Positions 12,953 through 25,560 of a stretch of DNA of 64,000 nucleotides are shown piece by piece (position 1 is the stretch's first letter; the number at the start of each line of letters is the position of its first letter). The DNA comes from Ricinus communis (taxonomy: Eukaryota > Streptophyta > Magnoliopsida > Malpighiales > Euphorbiaceae): the NCBI RefSeq assembly GCF_019578655.1, contig NC_063260.1:15316001-15380000 (forward strand), given 5' to 3'. The position numbers were made by a program, and so were the translations under genes. The notes under the pieces were generated by a model. It searched no databases. It had not been told where the DNA came from and was given only the letters and a program-made list of their open reading frames with translations.

Positions 12953-13399
12953 ATTCTCATGGCATCAAAATAAGAAGTATCACTGGAAAAGACATTGTGG
13001 AGTTTCAAGACGCTAGGGTCACTACTGATGAAGCAAGATAAGAAGATTTCATTCCTCAGATTGGAACATGACACCTCAAGATGTTCAACCAAATGAGACG
13101 CTAATGCCTCCAACATGAAATGTTATTGTTGGGGGGGACCTTTGGTCCAGATTTTTGATACTAACCTTGATTGATGCTTTCAGGATGCAAGTGGAGGTTG
13201 CTCATAAGTATATGGAAGAAGTTCATAATAATCTCATGGAGAGACAGAAGAAAGCAGCTGATTTGATGCAGTAATTTAGCACCACCATGGCTAACATTAT
13301 TGAAAAAGTTACATCAAATTTACCTAAACTAAGTCTTAGGCTAAGAAGCCAGGATGTTTTGTCACAAACCCTGAGATAGAATGTAATTGGAGAACAAGA

Positions 13400-13417
13400 G
13401 GGGGGGGGGGGGGGGGT
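13400..13417 (+). repeat. Poly(G) run, 18 bases
   Basis: An uninterrupted run of 18 G inside the gag remains. Such runs are rare in plant DNA and prone to sequencing and replication slippage. Confidence 0.95.
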
Positions 13418-13904
13418 GGTCTTCCATATGTTCTCAAGAGGAGAATGATGCTCTAAGGCCCCAAGCCCCACCTGTTTCAGTTGAAAGATATGTTCCTCTT
13501 ACAAGAGGGATGAAAACTTATTAAGAGGAGTTGTGCCTACTGCTCGCCCTCATATGGGTAGACCCATGTTACCATACTAAATTTATGCTACTTCTAATTT
13601 TACTAATCAACCAATGATGTATGATCAGGAAGGGAATGCAAAATCTAATACTAAGGGCATGCCTCCAAGAATAATAAATAAAAAAAGGTATTAAGGATAC
13701 CAACCAAGATCCCTTGTTCAACCTCCACTCAACTGATGGATATGGAAGTTGTAAGGGATATTATTCAAGAGCTTTAAGGACTAGGTCTGAGGCAAGTGGG
13801 GAGGCTAGAATTTCACAAGCCCTATCCCAATTCAATTGATAGAGACAACCTATATATCCTAGAGCTATAAGATTACATATTTTGCATTATTTTCAAGAGA
13901 AAGT

Positions 13905-14165
13905 AGTCAGTCAACTCTTGAACATATAGCTAGGTATATTATACAGTGTCTTTTTAAAATAGCAATGAAGAGATCAGTGGTCTCTTCCACCCTCTGAGTT
14001 GTCCTCGATATTTCAGCAATGCATACTTGAAGTTCAGCTCTAAAGAATTGAGTATGGAATTTTCTCTTTGTTTCCTGCCAAGTTAGGATAGAATACCTAG
14101 GGAGAGTAGCAGACCATGTAAATGTAGTACCAGTCAAAGAATTAGGAAACATCCTCAATTTAAAA
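13905..14165 (-). pseudogene. Inverted gag core segment
   Basis: On the minus strand this reads RMFPNSLTGTTFTW, LTWQETKRKFHTQFF and ISRTTQRVEETTDLFI, the conserved gag core of Tat-type elements, whereas the gag C-terminus and all of pol downstream are on the plus strand. The residues just upstream on the minus strand (NYENSANFKL) continue the homology, so the inverted block reaches roughly 14200. Explanation: a small inversion, or insertion of a second copy in reverse. Confidence 0.65.
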
Positions 14166-15425
14166 TTTGCAGAATTTTCATAATTAGCTAGTTTTTCTTT
14201 CTTGAGACAAAATTTGTGAAAATGTCACAAAGAGGGTTAAACATTGAGCTCAGATAGAAATTTCAAGGGATAGAGTTCCAAGACTTTTGTAATATTGCAG
14301 CAAAAGAGACAGAGTATGAGGAATTACTTAGAGAAGAGAATCAAAAGAAAAAGTCTACCATGAAGATATACTATAAGGAGATCAATTCCCTAAAAGTAGC
14401 AGTAGCTGATTTTTCTAACAAATGGAGTTGTGTTTGCTCATCCTTGGTGAAAAAGGTCCCTGAAAACTATAAGAAGTCTTATGTCACTAATGCACAATCT
14501 AAATACACATTTGATGTCTGTAAAACTGAGCAGGTATTTGATTTCTTAATAAATGAAAAATTCATCAAATTTCCTTACGACCACAAGTTTCCTTTCAAAG
14601 AAGAAATTAAGAGAATGGATTACTATAAGTATCATAATACTTTCAGTCATTCAACTAACTTTTGCTGGGCTTTCAAGAATATGGTTCAAGATAGAATTAA
14701 CAAAAGAGTCCTAAAGTTTCTAGAGAAAAAGGAGGTAATGCTCATTGATGAGGATTCATTTCCATGAGTATCACCATTCAACACTGCAACTTTTTGATAT
14801 AAGGACCTTGTTGATTAGAAAGGCAAAGCAAAGAATGGAAATGATATGGAGATTCAGTCGATGAAGGTGTTCCACAAAGTTTGGGTCCCTAAGAAGTCTT
14901 TACTCATCAAAGAGCCTTAAGAAGTGAAAAGATTTGCTACTCCATGTTTTTTCAGAGAGCTTTAAAGAAGAATGCCATACTCCTCTTAAGGCCCAAAATT
15001 TTAAAGAGGATAACCCAAGTTCATTATACCTCATAGAATGCAACTAAGCTATTAAGGACAAGGTTGCAACATTGTAAGTTCCCTAAGCTATCATTGATAA
15101 GGACTCAGAAAAGGAGGATGCAAAGACAAAGGGCAGATGAGAAAAGAAAGTAGGAAATGGAGACTTCAAGCAAAAAGAAAACATAAAGGCTACTGAAGAT
15201 ATAGGTAATTCTGATGAGGGTGATGATCTGTTATTTTTAATTGGAAGTTCTGATGACAATATGCAAAAAGATCAACTGGTGGAAGGCACTTTTGTAGTGG
15301 GAAGAGTTCCTATTTCTTAGGAATGTGCTACTGCTACTATGACCTTGCCTCTCTCTTTCATGTCTAAAGATGCATATGAAAGCCAATAAACCAAAAGGGT
15401 AATATTTGAGAAGCCTTCCGTTGAA

Positions 15426-15743
15426 ATGACAAAGCACATAAGACCCTTGTATGTAAAGGCTCACCTCAATGAAAAACCTATTCCAAAGGTGCTTGTAGAC
15501 AATAGATTGGCTGTAAACATACTACCACCCAAGATGGTGAGTGCTTTGGGGAAAACAGAGGAAGATCTGATAGTAACAGAAGTGTCAGCCTTAGCATTTA
15601 TAGGTGAAGTCACTATAATACTTGGTGTTTTACTTGTAAAGATCACTATTGGAAGTAAGACTTTACTTTCTGCTTTCTTTGTCGTAAATTCTTCTACTAG
15701 TTATAATATTCTATTAAGGAGAGATTGGATTCGCCCTTATTAG
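15426..15743 (+). pseudogene. Retropepsin remains of the Tat-type element
   Basis: A 105-codon frame with VLVDNRLAVNILPPKMV at the active-site position and the family-typical ending SYNILLRRDWIRPY. The catalytic Asp remains, but the following Gly-containing triad is replaced (DNRLA), so it cannot be an active aspartic protease as it stands. Followed by stops and then the reverse transcriptase remains. Confidence 0.7.
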
Positions 15744-16289
15744 TGTGTGCCATCTCTCCTTCACCAATTTTTGCTTTTCTAGAAAGGTGATGAGCTAGAA
15801 GTGGTATATGGGCAGAAAAACAAACTTTCTTCACTTATTCAGATGTAATAGAGGCAAGATATTATGATGTGGACTTTGGGCCAATCAAGTTCACAGGGAG
15901 AAAAAGAATAGAGATCCTAAATATGTTTACATGTTAGGGAGGAACAGAGAACCAGATCAAAGCACTCCTTAAACCTACAGCCACCGTGCCATACAAGTTG
16001 ATGTCTTAGCCTATCATAGAAGAGGTTGATGATTAAGTACTCCAATGAGGAGTTGTCGACAGTTGCAACCATTACATTTAAGATGTTTGTACAATAAACT
16101 TTCGACAGACTTGAGATTGAGAATCTCTAAGATACAAATGGAGCTGAAGTAATTTTTGAGGAAGAACTAGATGAGGATGTGGAAGAGAAACAAATTAAAG
16201 ATTTAGCAATAACATCCTAGAAGTTTAAAGATGTGAAACCAGAAGTCCACGATCCTTTGGGAGAGATTAACCTTAGCAGTCCAGAAGAG

Positions 16290-17520
16290 CCAAGGGTGAT
16301 ATACATTAATACCCTATTACTAGAGGGTTTGAAAAAAGAGATTGTAAAGACTCTACATGAATTCAAGGATTGCTTTCCATGGAGTTAAAAAGAAATGCTT
16401 GGGCTGAGCATGAGCTTAGTAGAGCATCGTCCCATTAAAGAGGAGTTTAAGCCATATCAACAACCAATAAGATGAATTTCCAAAGAGATTAAACTCAAAT
16501 AAAAGAAACAAATTGGGAAACTATTAAAGGCAGGGTTCATCAGACCAACAAGGTATTCCCACCGTCTTTCTAATATTATGCCTATTATGAAAAAGAATGG
16601 AAAGTTATGGGTATGTATTGATTTTAGAGATTTAAATACAATAACTCCTAAAGATATGTATATAATGCCTATAGCAGACATGCTAGTTGATGCTACTACT
16701 ACTTAAGAAATATTATCTTTTATGGATAGTTATTTTGATTATAATCAGATTTTAGTTATTGTAGATGATATTTCTAAAACTGCTTTTATATGTCCATGAT
16801 CAATAGGGACATTTGAATGGCTTGTTATGCCTTTTGGATTGAAAAATGCAAGTGCTACTTACGAAAGAGAAATGAATGCCATTTTTAATGATATTCTAGG
16901 TCATCATATAGAGGTTTATATTGATGACATTGTAGTAAAGTCTAAAAAAAGCTACTAGCCATGTGGAGCACCTATGCAGAAGCTTTCAAAGAATGAGTCT
17001 AGGCATGAAACTTTTTAGGTTTTCTAGTGCATCAACGAGGAGTAGAGGTGGAAAAAAATAAAGCAAGGGCAACCATTGAAGCAAAACCTTCATAGAATAA
17101 AAAGGAACTCTAGAGGCTTTTAGGTCAGGTAAACTATTTGAGGAGGTTTATTTCTAACCTGGCAAGAGAAACCAATTTTTTTTCAGATTTACTCAAATTG
17201 AAGCAGGTGGAAGAGTTTATATGAAAGGAGCACCATCAAAAGGCATTTGAAAATATAAAATAATATTGGAAAAAACCACTAGTTCTAATACCCCCTAGGG
17301 ATGGATTTTCGCTTAAGTTATATTTATCAACCGCTAATGAGTTTGTAAGTTGTTTGTTAGCACAAAACAACTCTATGGGACATGAGCAAACTATTTATTA
17401 CTTAAGTAGATCTTTAACTCCTGTTGAGGTTGGATATTCACGAATTGAAATGTTTGGCCCTTTATTTTGCCTATACAAAGTTAAGGTAGTATCTCCTCAA
17501 ATTAAGGGTATATGTGGTAT
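16290..17520 (+). pseudogene. Reverse transcriptase and first RNase H of the Tat-type element
   Basis: Readable RT motifs in order: LLKAGFIRPTRYS, WVCIDFRDLNTITPKD, FEWLVMPFGLKNASATY and the catalytic box EVYIDDIVVKSK near 16915-16950, which keeps both Asp residues. RNase H-like sequence follows (LKLYLSTANEFV, QTIYYLSRSLTPVE, 17310-17440). Several in-frame stops and frameshifts make it non-functional. Confidence 0.8.
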
Positions 17521-17729
17521 CTCAGACTAACTTGGTGAAATACATGCTCAATAAACCACTAAAATAGGTACATGGTCCTTGGCTTTAATGAATTTTATTG
17601 ACATATTTTCCTAAAAATTCTATAAAAGGACATGCATTGACCAATTTCTGGCTGATCGCCCTTCCTTGGAGTTTGGAGAAAATAAGGAGCAAGAGTTACC
17701 AATGAACAATATGGAAGTTCAGACATGGA

Positions 17730-17857
17730 TCTTAAAATTTGATGGATTAAGTACGAAAAAGTCTGTAAGAGCATGAGTCATCATTACATCATTAAGTGGA
17801 ACTAAGACAACATTATCATTCAACCTAGCCTTTAACTATACAAACAATCAGGCTGAG
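17730..17857 (+). pseudogene. Second (archaeal-type) RNase H, left part
   Basis: Encodes FDGLSTKK-type start, then NLAFNYTNNQAE, and stops where a solo LTR is inserted at 17858. The frame resumes at 22603 as YEAFVIGLEILQELEA. A second RNase H after the first is a hallmark of the Tat lineage. Confidence 0.8.
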
Positions 17858-20800
17858 TGATGTATCCATAATTATACTATATTTTAGTAGAATTTTAATT
17901 AGTATTTGTGTTTAATTTAGTCCAATTAGTTCTACATTTGGTTAATTTTATGATATATTTATTATATTTCATATATCCCTTTGACTTTATGTGTTGAGGG
18001 TCATTTTTAGTGTTTTTATGAAGTTTGTAGGCTTATAAATGAAGAAAAAAATGAAGTTCAAAAGTTTAGGGGACAAAACAAGGCAATATCAGGCAAGTTT
18101 AGGCTGTCCCGGGCTGGGATAAGGGTGCTCTAGCTGAGATAAAAACATTCTGTCTCATGTGGAGGCTGTTGAGCTCGGGCCTAGACATGTCTCCTCGAGG
18201 AGGCGGATTCGGCAGTTTTGACATGGTTTAGAAAAACGGCATAAATTCCTTGTTTTAAGTCCAGATGAGGTGATTCAAGTGGCTTTGGAAAACTAAGACA
18301 TTGAGCTACAATTTCATGTCTCTGGAGCATTTCCTAATTCGGACTCTATCTATGCCTATATTGGGTTGGAATTTGGTGCTGAACAGTTGTGACCCTTTGT
18401 GAACGTCTTTTTAGTAGAATGGCTGTAGATTCTTCGTTTCTTATCAAAAAGGGGTGATTCAAAAGGTTATGTCTTCTAGATTCAAAGGTGTACAACTCTG
18501 TTAAAGGCTTTTTCTTCAGAAGATGCAAGTTTCAGGATGTTATGACCCTTGGAAATAACTACCAATGTTAGAAACTACATTTTAGAATAGGTTTGATTCT
18601 TTGTAAGGAGGCATAATGCCTAATCCGAATTTCTATCTATAAATAGGCCTTGTAACTTCATTTGTAGAAAGATACAGATTATCTTGGATATTCCTTTTCA
18701 AGATATATCATATTCAATAAAATACTTCTTCTGCTACAAGCTTGTCAAGTCTAAGGAGAAGAACAAGAATTCTTCAAGTACTTCCTAAGGAGCCATGAGG
18801 ACTATTTAATTCATCATTCTATCTTTTTCACTTCTAGGATTACTTTAGTGTTTTCTTGTTTCATCCGTGTGTTTAATCCATATGATTAGTGACTTGCTTT
18901 CTTTGCATTTAGTTTTTATATGTTCATTGGTTGATTTATTGATTGCATGTATAGTGTAATATCTGAATTTTTTTTAATAATAATAATATTAGTAAATGAG
19001 TTTTTATTTAAATAAATTTATTTTGTTTTTATTTGATTTAATTAGGATGATATAAATAGAATTTTAATGCTAGACAAAATAGAGTATTTTCTATATTTAA
19101 TTAGTATGATTTTTAAGAAATTAATTAAGTAAATTCTTTGAAAAATAGATTATATTTTTGGTCATTTAATTTTTTTCCAATATGAATATATGAATTAATT
19201 TCTATATTTGAAAGTCATGAAAGGAATAGTAAATAATATTCTTATAAAGAATTTATTGGGGAATGATAAATTTTAATTAGTAAATGGTATTGGTTTTAAT
19301 TGAGAAATAGTTAGCAAATTGATTAATTAAGTTAATTAAGTGTTAAGATTAAATTGATGATTAATTTTAAAATAAGGGTTAAAAATATAATTTTATTAAT
19401 ATGGGGTTTTAATGAAAATTTGTATGGTTGGTATTTTTGTAATTAAAGGTGTCGGTAGGGGTATTTTAGTGATTTCACATTTAAAAGCAAGGGTAAATAA
19501 GTAATTTCATATTTTTAATAATTCTAATTTGGCCTAAATTAAATAGTTAGGGACTTAATTAAAAAGCTAAAGAAAAGTTTAAGGGTTAATCGAAAATTTT
19601 GCAGGGCGAAATTGTTAGTGATTAAAAAGTTGAGAGACCAAATGGTAAAGAAGAAAAGTTTAGGAACCAAAAGTCGATATAGAGAAGAAGAAAAGGAGAA
19701 GGAGATCGGGGAGAGAGGAGATTAAGCGTCGGTACGTCGATGGTGGCCAAAATCGGTCGATGAAGTGGCTAGCCGTGAGAAAGCGGCCGGGGAGGCGGTG
19801 GTGTTGGCAGTAAAAAAAGAAAAAGAAAAAGAGAGGTTGCGGTTGTCAACGCCATGCGTGCCATTTCCGGTGGCTTTGGTGGCCAAATCGGGTGGTGATC
19901 GACTCATCTAAGTGTGGGCTTCCTTTTGGGAGCAGCGGCGACGCAAATGGTGGCCGGAGTTGGAAGTTTGCGCTGGAGAGCAAAAGTAGGGGCAACCGGA
20001 GTTTTCAGCCTTTCTCGGCGAGTTTCGGTGAGCTATGGCCAATCGGAGGGCAGATCCGTACTCCCCTCAACTCAAGCTTTCCAATAGCACTGGTTTCGCG
20101 GCGGTCAGACTCTGTTTGAAAATCGACGGTCAAGATCGTCTATAAATTTCTCCGGATGATTGGGGGTTGGATCGAAAGATTGGAAGCTAGAATCGTCATC
20201 AGCGCGTTGTCTCGATTCCATAGGTGCGTTCGGATCATTGATTGGACTCCGGCGGTTGGAGGCGAGTCGACCGAGTGATCAAGCGTCTCGGTAACTCTCT
20301 GGCCTGTTGATTTTAGAGTTCGTTAATAAAAAATTATGTGTTTAATTATTGTATTGAATATTAGAAAAATTATGTGAGGCTTATTAGTTAAAATAATAAT
20401 TGTTAGACCGTCTGCTATTTATCGTGATTTGTGTTGAGTGGCGGAGTCGGAAAAATAGTGTAGTGTGGTGGCCCGACTCCTGTTAAATAAATGGTTGGAG
20501 ATTTGAAGTGTTTTCTGGCAGGTCTTGGACTGTTATACGGGTGGTAGACGCCCGTGTTTAGGGGAGGTTCTGCCGAATTTTCGGTAGAATTTACTTGAGT
20601 CAAAATTTTTAGACAGTCAGTACTAAGAGGCCTAGAGTTAATTGTCAAATGTTTTACTGTTATTGATTGAGTTGTTTTTGGTGATTAGATAATACGTCAA
20701 CTTAGCTCGCTCCACCCGAGGCATCGGAGCAGAGCTAGGAGGTCGTCAGAAAAGTGAGTCAAAATCATATATCTGTTTACATGTGTCATGCCAAGATTTT

Positions 20801-22597
20801 ACGAAATAGTTCTATTTACATGATTTAATATTTTAATTATTTAGTTAATCACTATTTATATATGTTTCATTTTCTGCATTATGATTTTATTGATCGTGTG
20901 TTGACTCGGGATGGGATGGCAATAAAACATGTCACCTGATGGGTTGCATCAGGACCGCGTGCGCACCGGTAGGAATCTGAGACAGATAGTAAAATGGTAA
21001 GTTTTAAAAAGGTAAATTTAGGACTTGCCCTGGTCGAGCATTGCTCTCTGGGCTGAGTAGAATGTGTTTGCCGAAGTAAAGGTCCCTGATCGAGCGTTGC
21101 TCTTTAGGTGTCGGCTTTATTGGAAACTTAAGTGACTAAACTGGACTTAAGGACCTTAGTCAAGCTTCGCTCTCTGGGCGCCAGTCTTATTAGAGTAAAA
21201 GAGCCAAAAGGTTAAGACTGTTAGTGATAATTAAGTGACTGGACTTGATTTAAGGACCCTGGTCGAGCTTCGCTCTCTGGGCGCTAGTTATGTTGGAATG
21301 AGAGAGTCGAGACTGTTAGTGATGGGGCTATGGTTCTACTGAGGTACTCTGTCCCATAGTATGAAATAAAATTTATTTTATTTTACAGAAGCATATCATG
21401 ACACGTATTTTATTTTAATTAAATAAATATTTTATTGAAGTATTTATATTCATGTTGGGATAGATGATTTTAACTCACTCTCGAGACTGACAATCTCAAT
21501 TTCACTGTTTTTAGGTGTGGTTAGTTTTCTGCAGTTCTTTTTATCTAGCAGCCCGACTCCTTCATCGTCGGGTTAGATGTAACTGAATTCATTGGTATGT
21601 TAACTTTTAAAATTCTAGATTCTCCGTAGTAGAAATTTTAGACTTATCAGTTTGTAATTTTATATAAATTTAGGTCTTGCCTAATTATGCTAGCAGACCA
21701 AATTAAATATGTAGAATTTGATTTTAAGGTTAATTATGAATCAGTGCTTTGGTTTAAGTCCGAGTTTCAATTTGATTGAGTTAGTGAATAGTAAAGCTTA
21801 CCCGGATTCGGTGGCCTTAAGACTAGTACCGGTCACGGACCCACAGATCGAGTCGTGACATATAGTTTGAATAACATTTTCATAATTTGATTTCTCTTAT
21901 GTGCTTAAATAGATTGGTATAAGTATGACATATTGTTGAAATCGTAGCCAACATCTTTATTCATAATCTCACTATACTTAGGTATGATGTATTATTGAAA
22001 GGTCTATATATGATTTATTCACAATACCACTGTGCTTTTGTTTTATCGCCTATCTAAATTACAACTTACGACGAGAGTACGATTTTGTAGTGGAAGAGTA
22101 AGGGATTTCACTTTCGTTAAAAGGGCATTCTCATTTATTGGAATGGCACTACTTCTTAAAGAGATTTCTATAGAGTTAGGCACAAATCTTCATGATTTCT
22201 TGGTACATGTATAAATGCGAGAGCCAGTATATTATCTACTAGGAAATACCGCAGAATGTCATAGAGATATGCTTCTATGTACCTTAGGTCGACTCTCCCA
22301 ATTAATGAATTTGTAATATTTCATCTTTGTAGTCATGATATGATCATAACATGTATTTCTATTTGTAGCCTTTTATTTGATTGTAGTATTTTATTTACTT
22401 GCTTTATTAGTTTAGTTTTATTTGTCTTAATCTAATCATTTTATAATCTTTAATTTTATTCACATTTGCTTAATTATCTTAATACATTTAGGAATTAGTA
22501 AGGCTATAACTCACTCCGAATTCCCTAGAGTTCGACAACCTACTTCCCTATACTTAGTCAAGTAGGACTAGGACAAAATGCACTTATACCCACATCA
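17858..22597 (+). mobile_element. Solo LTR, about 1.83 kb net, interrupted
   Basis: Starts TGATGTATCC and ends CCCACATCA, flanked by CTGAG at 17853-17857 and 22598-22602. Removing the insert and one CTGAG restores the RNase H frame exactly (NQAE-YEAF). Total 4740 bp, of which 18955-21865 is a nested younger LTR plus its duplication, leaving about 1829 bp. No gag or pol lies between the ends, hence a solo LTR. Family unknown; the TGATG...CATCA ends resemble Athila-type LTRs. Confidence 0.88.
18955..21860 (+). mobile_element. Solo LTR, 2906 bp, chromovirus-like family
   Basis: Begins TGTAATATCTGAATTTTTTT and ends AGTCGTGACA, flanked by the 5-bp duplication TATAG at 18950-18954 and 21861-21865. 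Its end matches the LTR end at 56707, which is followed by a tRNA-Met primer site, so the family is an LTR retrotransposon with very long LTRs. It is non-coding; the short ORFs within its GC-rich block (19722-20119) are not genes. Contains degenerate copies of a GGTCGAGC(A/T)T(T/C)GCTCT repeat at 21030-21290. Confidence 0.93.
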
Positions 22598-23290
22598 CTG
22601 AGTATGAAGCCTTTGTAATTGGGTTAGAGATCTTGCAGGAGTTAGAAGCAAAGGAAGTAATGGTGATTGGGGATTCTCAACTAATTCTCAAATAATTATC
22701 AAGGGAGTATAAATGTAGTATTTTATCTTTAGCCCTTTATTTTACTATTGCCACTCAAATTATTGATTCGTACAAAGAAGTTTCCTTCTTGCATATACCT
22801 AGAGAAGAGAATTGGGAAGCAGATGAACTGACTTAGATAACTTCAGGTATCAAGATGATGAAGAGCTCACTCACAATCGTGGTGGAAAAAAAATGCGTGC
22901 ATCAATTATTGAAAGAGGAATTAACGTGGAATCTTTCAATTTAGATACAGGAATTATAGAAGACTGGAGGAATAACTTACAGAAATATCTTAACTGCCCC
23001 GGAAGGAAGGTGCCTCACAAAATTAAAATTCAAGCCCATAATTATGTTTGCTGGAAGAATAGATGTACAAAAAAGATCATGATAGACTATTATTGAGATG
23101 TTTGGGATTTTTAGATGCAATGAAGTGATGAAACAAGTACATGAAGGCGTCTATGGAGCACATCAAGCAGAAGTCAAGATAAGATGGCTAATTAGGAGAA
23201 ATGACTATTTTTAACCAATTATCCCAAAGGATTGTATAAATTATGCCAACGGATGCCAACAATGCCATAAGTATGGAAACATTTAGAAAG
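22598..23290 (+). pseudogene. Second RNase H right part and integrase N-terminus of the Tat-type element
   Basis: YEAFVIGLEILQELEA, VMVIGDSQLILK and LHIPREENWEADEL complete the RNase H begun at 17730. From about 23100, VHEGVYGAHQAEVKIRW and YANGCQQCHKYGN give an integrase zinc-binding domain (H-H-C-C type). After 23290 the text jumps to a phrase normally near the integrase C-terminus (YGHDVMLPMEV, frameshifted), so the catalytic core has been deleted. Confidence 0.75.
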
Positions 23291-23381
23291 CTCTATGGGC
23301 CCATCAAACATCTAAAAAGAGTTCTACAGATATTCCCTTACTTATGGTCATGATGTTATGTTACCTATGGAGGTAATGGTG

Positions 23382-24011
23382 TGATGTAGATGATTCTATG
23401 CATGTTTATTGACTGTTTATCAGTTGTTTATTCGTGTATTTGAGTCATATTTATTCCTGTTTGATCGCACTTTGGTATGTTTATGAGTTTTTCAGGTTTT
23501 CGGACTCTTCGATGAGAAATTGATTGATTCCGGGCAGAAACCAAGATATTTGGATGATTTACGCATATTAGATGTTTGTCAGAGTCGATTACTTACTGGC
23601 GCGCATTTCAAGGCTTTTGCACGGGCCATCCAACGGCCCGTTACACAGCCTCCCTTGGACAATTTTGGAAATTTGGCATTTCGTGGATGTTGGTGCCCAT
23701 TGCACGGGCTATGGCACTTCTGCCTATAAGTAGGCGTATGCAAAATGAGACAAGGTTCCGCTTCTGATTTCTAGACTTCTCTACACGCGTGACCCTTTAC
23801 TTCTACACCTCTATTCTTGACATTTTGGGAGACCAACATCATTTCAGAGGATTGATTTGGGAGATTCAAGCAAAGATTGAAGGTTCTAGATGATTGACCG
23901 AGACATCCGAGATTTCACTCGATCTCCAGGATACGACCTTGATACTCACTAGTGCTAGGCCGCATCGATAGGTTCACTGCCTTAGGTGTAGGTTGCATCA
24001 GTAGCCCATCA
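23382..24011 (+). mobile_element. 5' LTR of an Athila-type element, 630 bp
   Basis: Starts TGATGTAGATGATTC, ends GTAGCCCATCA, and is followed immediately by a tRNA-Asp-type primer site. The last ~70 bp (GATACTCACTAGTGCTAGG, CATCGATAGGTTCACTGCC) match the ends of the solo LTRs at 46650-48449 and 53801-55314. The 3' LTR is missing, so no target duplication can be checked. Confidence 0.85.
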
Positions 24012-24017
24012 AGTTTT

Positions 24018-24034
24018 TGGTGCCGTTGTCGGGG
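24018..24034 (+). other. Primer binding site, tRNA-Asp type
   Basis: TGGTGCCGTTGTCGGGG, two changes from the TGGCGCCGTTGCCGGGG site common in Athila elements, 6 bp after the LTR end. Confidence 0.85.
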
Positions 24035-24169
24035 AACCGTAACGGTGAACTAAAGTGAATTGTTTTTGAGTTACTTTAGTCATTGTTTATTTATTTATTT
24101 ATTCTTTATTCTTTTTTTTATTATTTTTGTTGATTGGTGGTTGTTTAGATTGTCGTTTTCAGGTAGTTT

Positions 24170-25560
24170 ATGACCAGGAGCTCTAATCCTGATCCTATAG
24201 AACCCTTATCTGATTCAGAGTGCTCTCTTAGATTATTGAGACGATGTTTGCAGGCAGTTGAGGAGGAGGTCAGAGTTATAGTTCAGGTTCACAAAGCTAA
24301 CGTAATGGAGAACCACAACCCTCAGGCCGATGACGATCAGAGGACGATGTATGAGTTTGCTCGACCATCCTTGGATGGGATGAAAACTAGTATATTCAGA
24401 CCTCCTATAGCGGCCAATAATGTTGAGATAAAGGCCAATGTTATCTAGATGATCCAACAGAGTTTGCAGTTTGGAGGATTACCCAGCGAGGATCCCAATG
24501 CACATATATCCAACTTTTTGGAGATTTGTGACACATTCAAGATAAATGGAACAACCGATGACGCCATTCGGTTGAGATTGTTTCCATTTTCCTTGAAGGG
24601 CAGAGCAAAGAGATGGTTGCAATCTCTTCCACAACAGACGATTACTACCTGGAAGGCATTGGCCGAAAAATTTCTATATAAGTATTTTCCTCCTGCTAAA
24701 ACTGCTAAACTTAGAAATGACATATCTTCTTTTGTGCAGTTTGATGATGAGAGCATGTACGATGCATGAGATAGGTTTAAGGATCTTTTGAGATGCTGCA
24801 CACATCACGGATTGCCAGTATGGATGCAGGTTCAAACCTTCTACAGCGGGTTGAACCTTACGACGAGGCAGATGGTGGATGCTGCAGCAGGTGGGACGCT
24901 AAATAGTAAGATGCCCGAGCAGGCTCAGAACTTGATAGAGGAAATGACCATGAACAATTATCAGTGGCAATCCTCTAGGAGTCGACCAAGAAGACAGGGA
25001 GTGGTCAACCAAGTAGATTCTACAGCAGCCTTGGCAGCTCAGGTGGAGCTTCTAACCAAGAAGATTGATAAACTCTGCGGTGACGTTGGTCGAAGTTTTA
25101 TGGTGGCCCGCACTACAATGCGAACTGTACTGCGGGAGGTATGTTTGCTTCTTCTTCCTCTACTTTTCCATCTGTTTCTGTTGTGTCTTCTGATGTTGAG
25201 CAGGTTGATTATATAGGGAATGGCCCAAGGCAGCAGAACTACCCTTACAACAACACATACAACCCTGGGTGGTGCAACCATCCCAACTTCAGTTGGAGGA
25301 ATAATAATGCCTAGGGTCCACCAAGTTTTCAGAGACTTCATCAACAGCCACAACAACAGCCAGCTGGGCCTGCACAAGCTCCTCCTCCACCAGAAAAGAA
25401 GTCAAATTTAGAGGAGCTTATGATGAAGTTTGTGACGTCTACGGAGATGAGATTCCAGTAGACTGATAGTGCACTTAGGAATCAGCAGGCCTCGATTCAG
25501 AACTTGGAGACTCAGATTGGCCAGATATTTAAGATGCTTTTAGAGAGACCCTCAAGATCG
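24170..25560 (+). pseudogene. Athila-type gag polyprotein remains
   Basis: The frame opens with MTRSSNPDPIEP and runs through [37 protein letters not shown] and [19 protein letters not shown], the core Athila gag signature. In-frame stops at 24446 (TAG) and 24767 (TGA, in place of a Trp before DRFKDLLR). A frameshift near 25090-25110 moves the zinc-finger/linker part (HYNANCTAGG, NPGWCNHPNFSW) to another frame. Later pieces include RNQQASIQNLETQIGQ. Confidence 0.85.

Larger units (their letters stand above)
13120..14767 (+). pseudogene. gag remains of the Tat-type element, with an inverted block
   Basis: Plus-strand coding remains with many stops. The best part is 14360-14767, 135 codons. 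Its motifs TFDVCKTEQVFDFL, FIKFPYDHKFPFKEE and YYKYHNTFSHSTNFCWAFKN match the C-terminal gag region of Tat-lineage elements, ending with the zinc-knuckle-like H-x-x-N-x-C-W stretch. The stretch 13905-14165 is coding on the opposite strand (separate entry). A G-run interrupts the frame at 13400-13417. Confidence 0.65.

Noticed and set aside
14360..14767. Independent host gene of 135 codons
   Set aside because: Motifs and position match the C-terminal gag of the surrounding Tat-type element.
19722..20119. Short ORFs with Arg/Ser-rich products
   Set aside because: Same GC-rich LTR block in the copy at 18955-21860; not conserved as protein.
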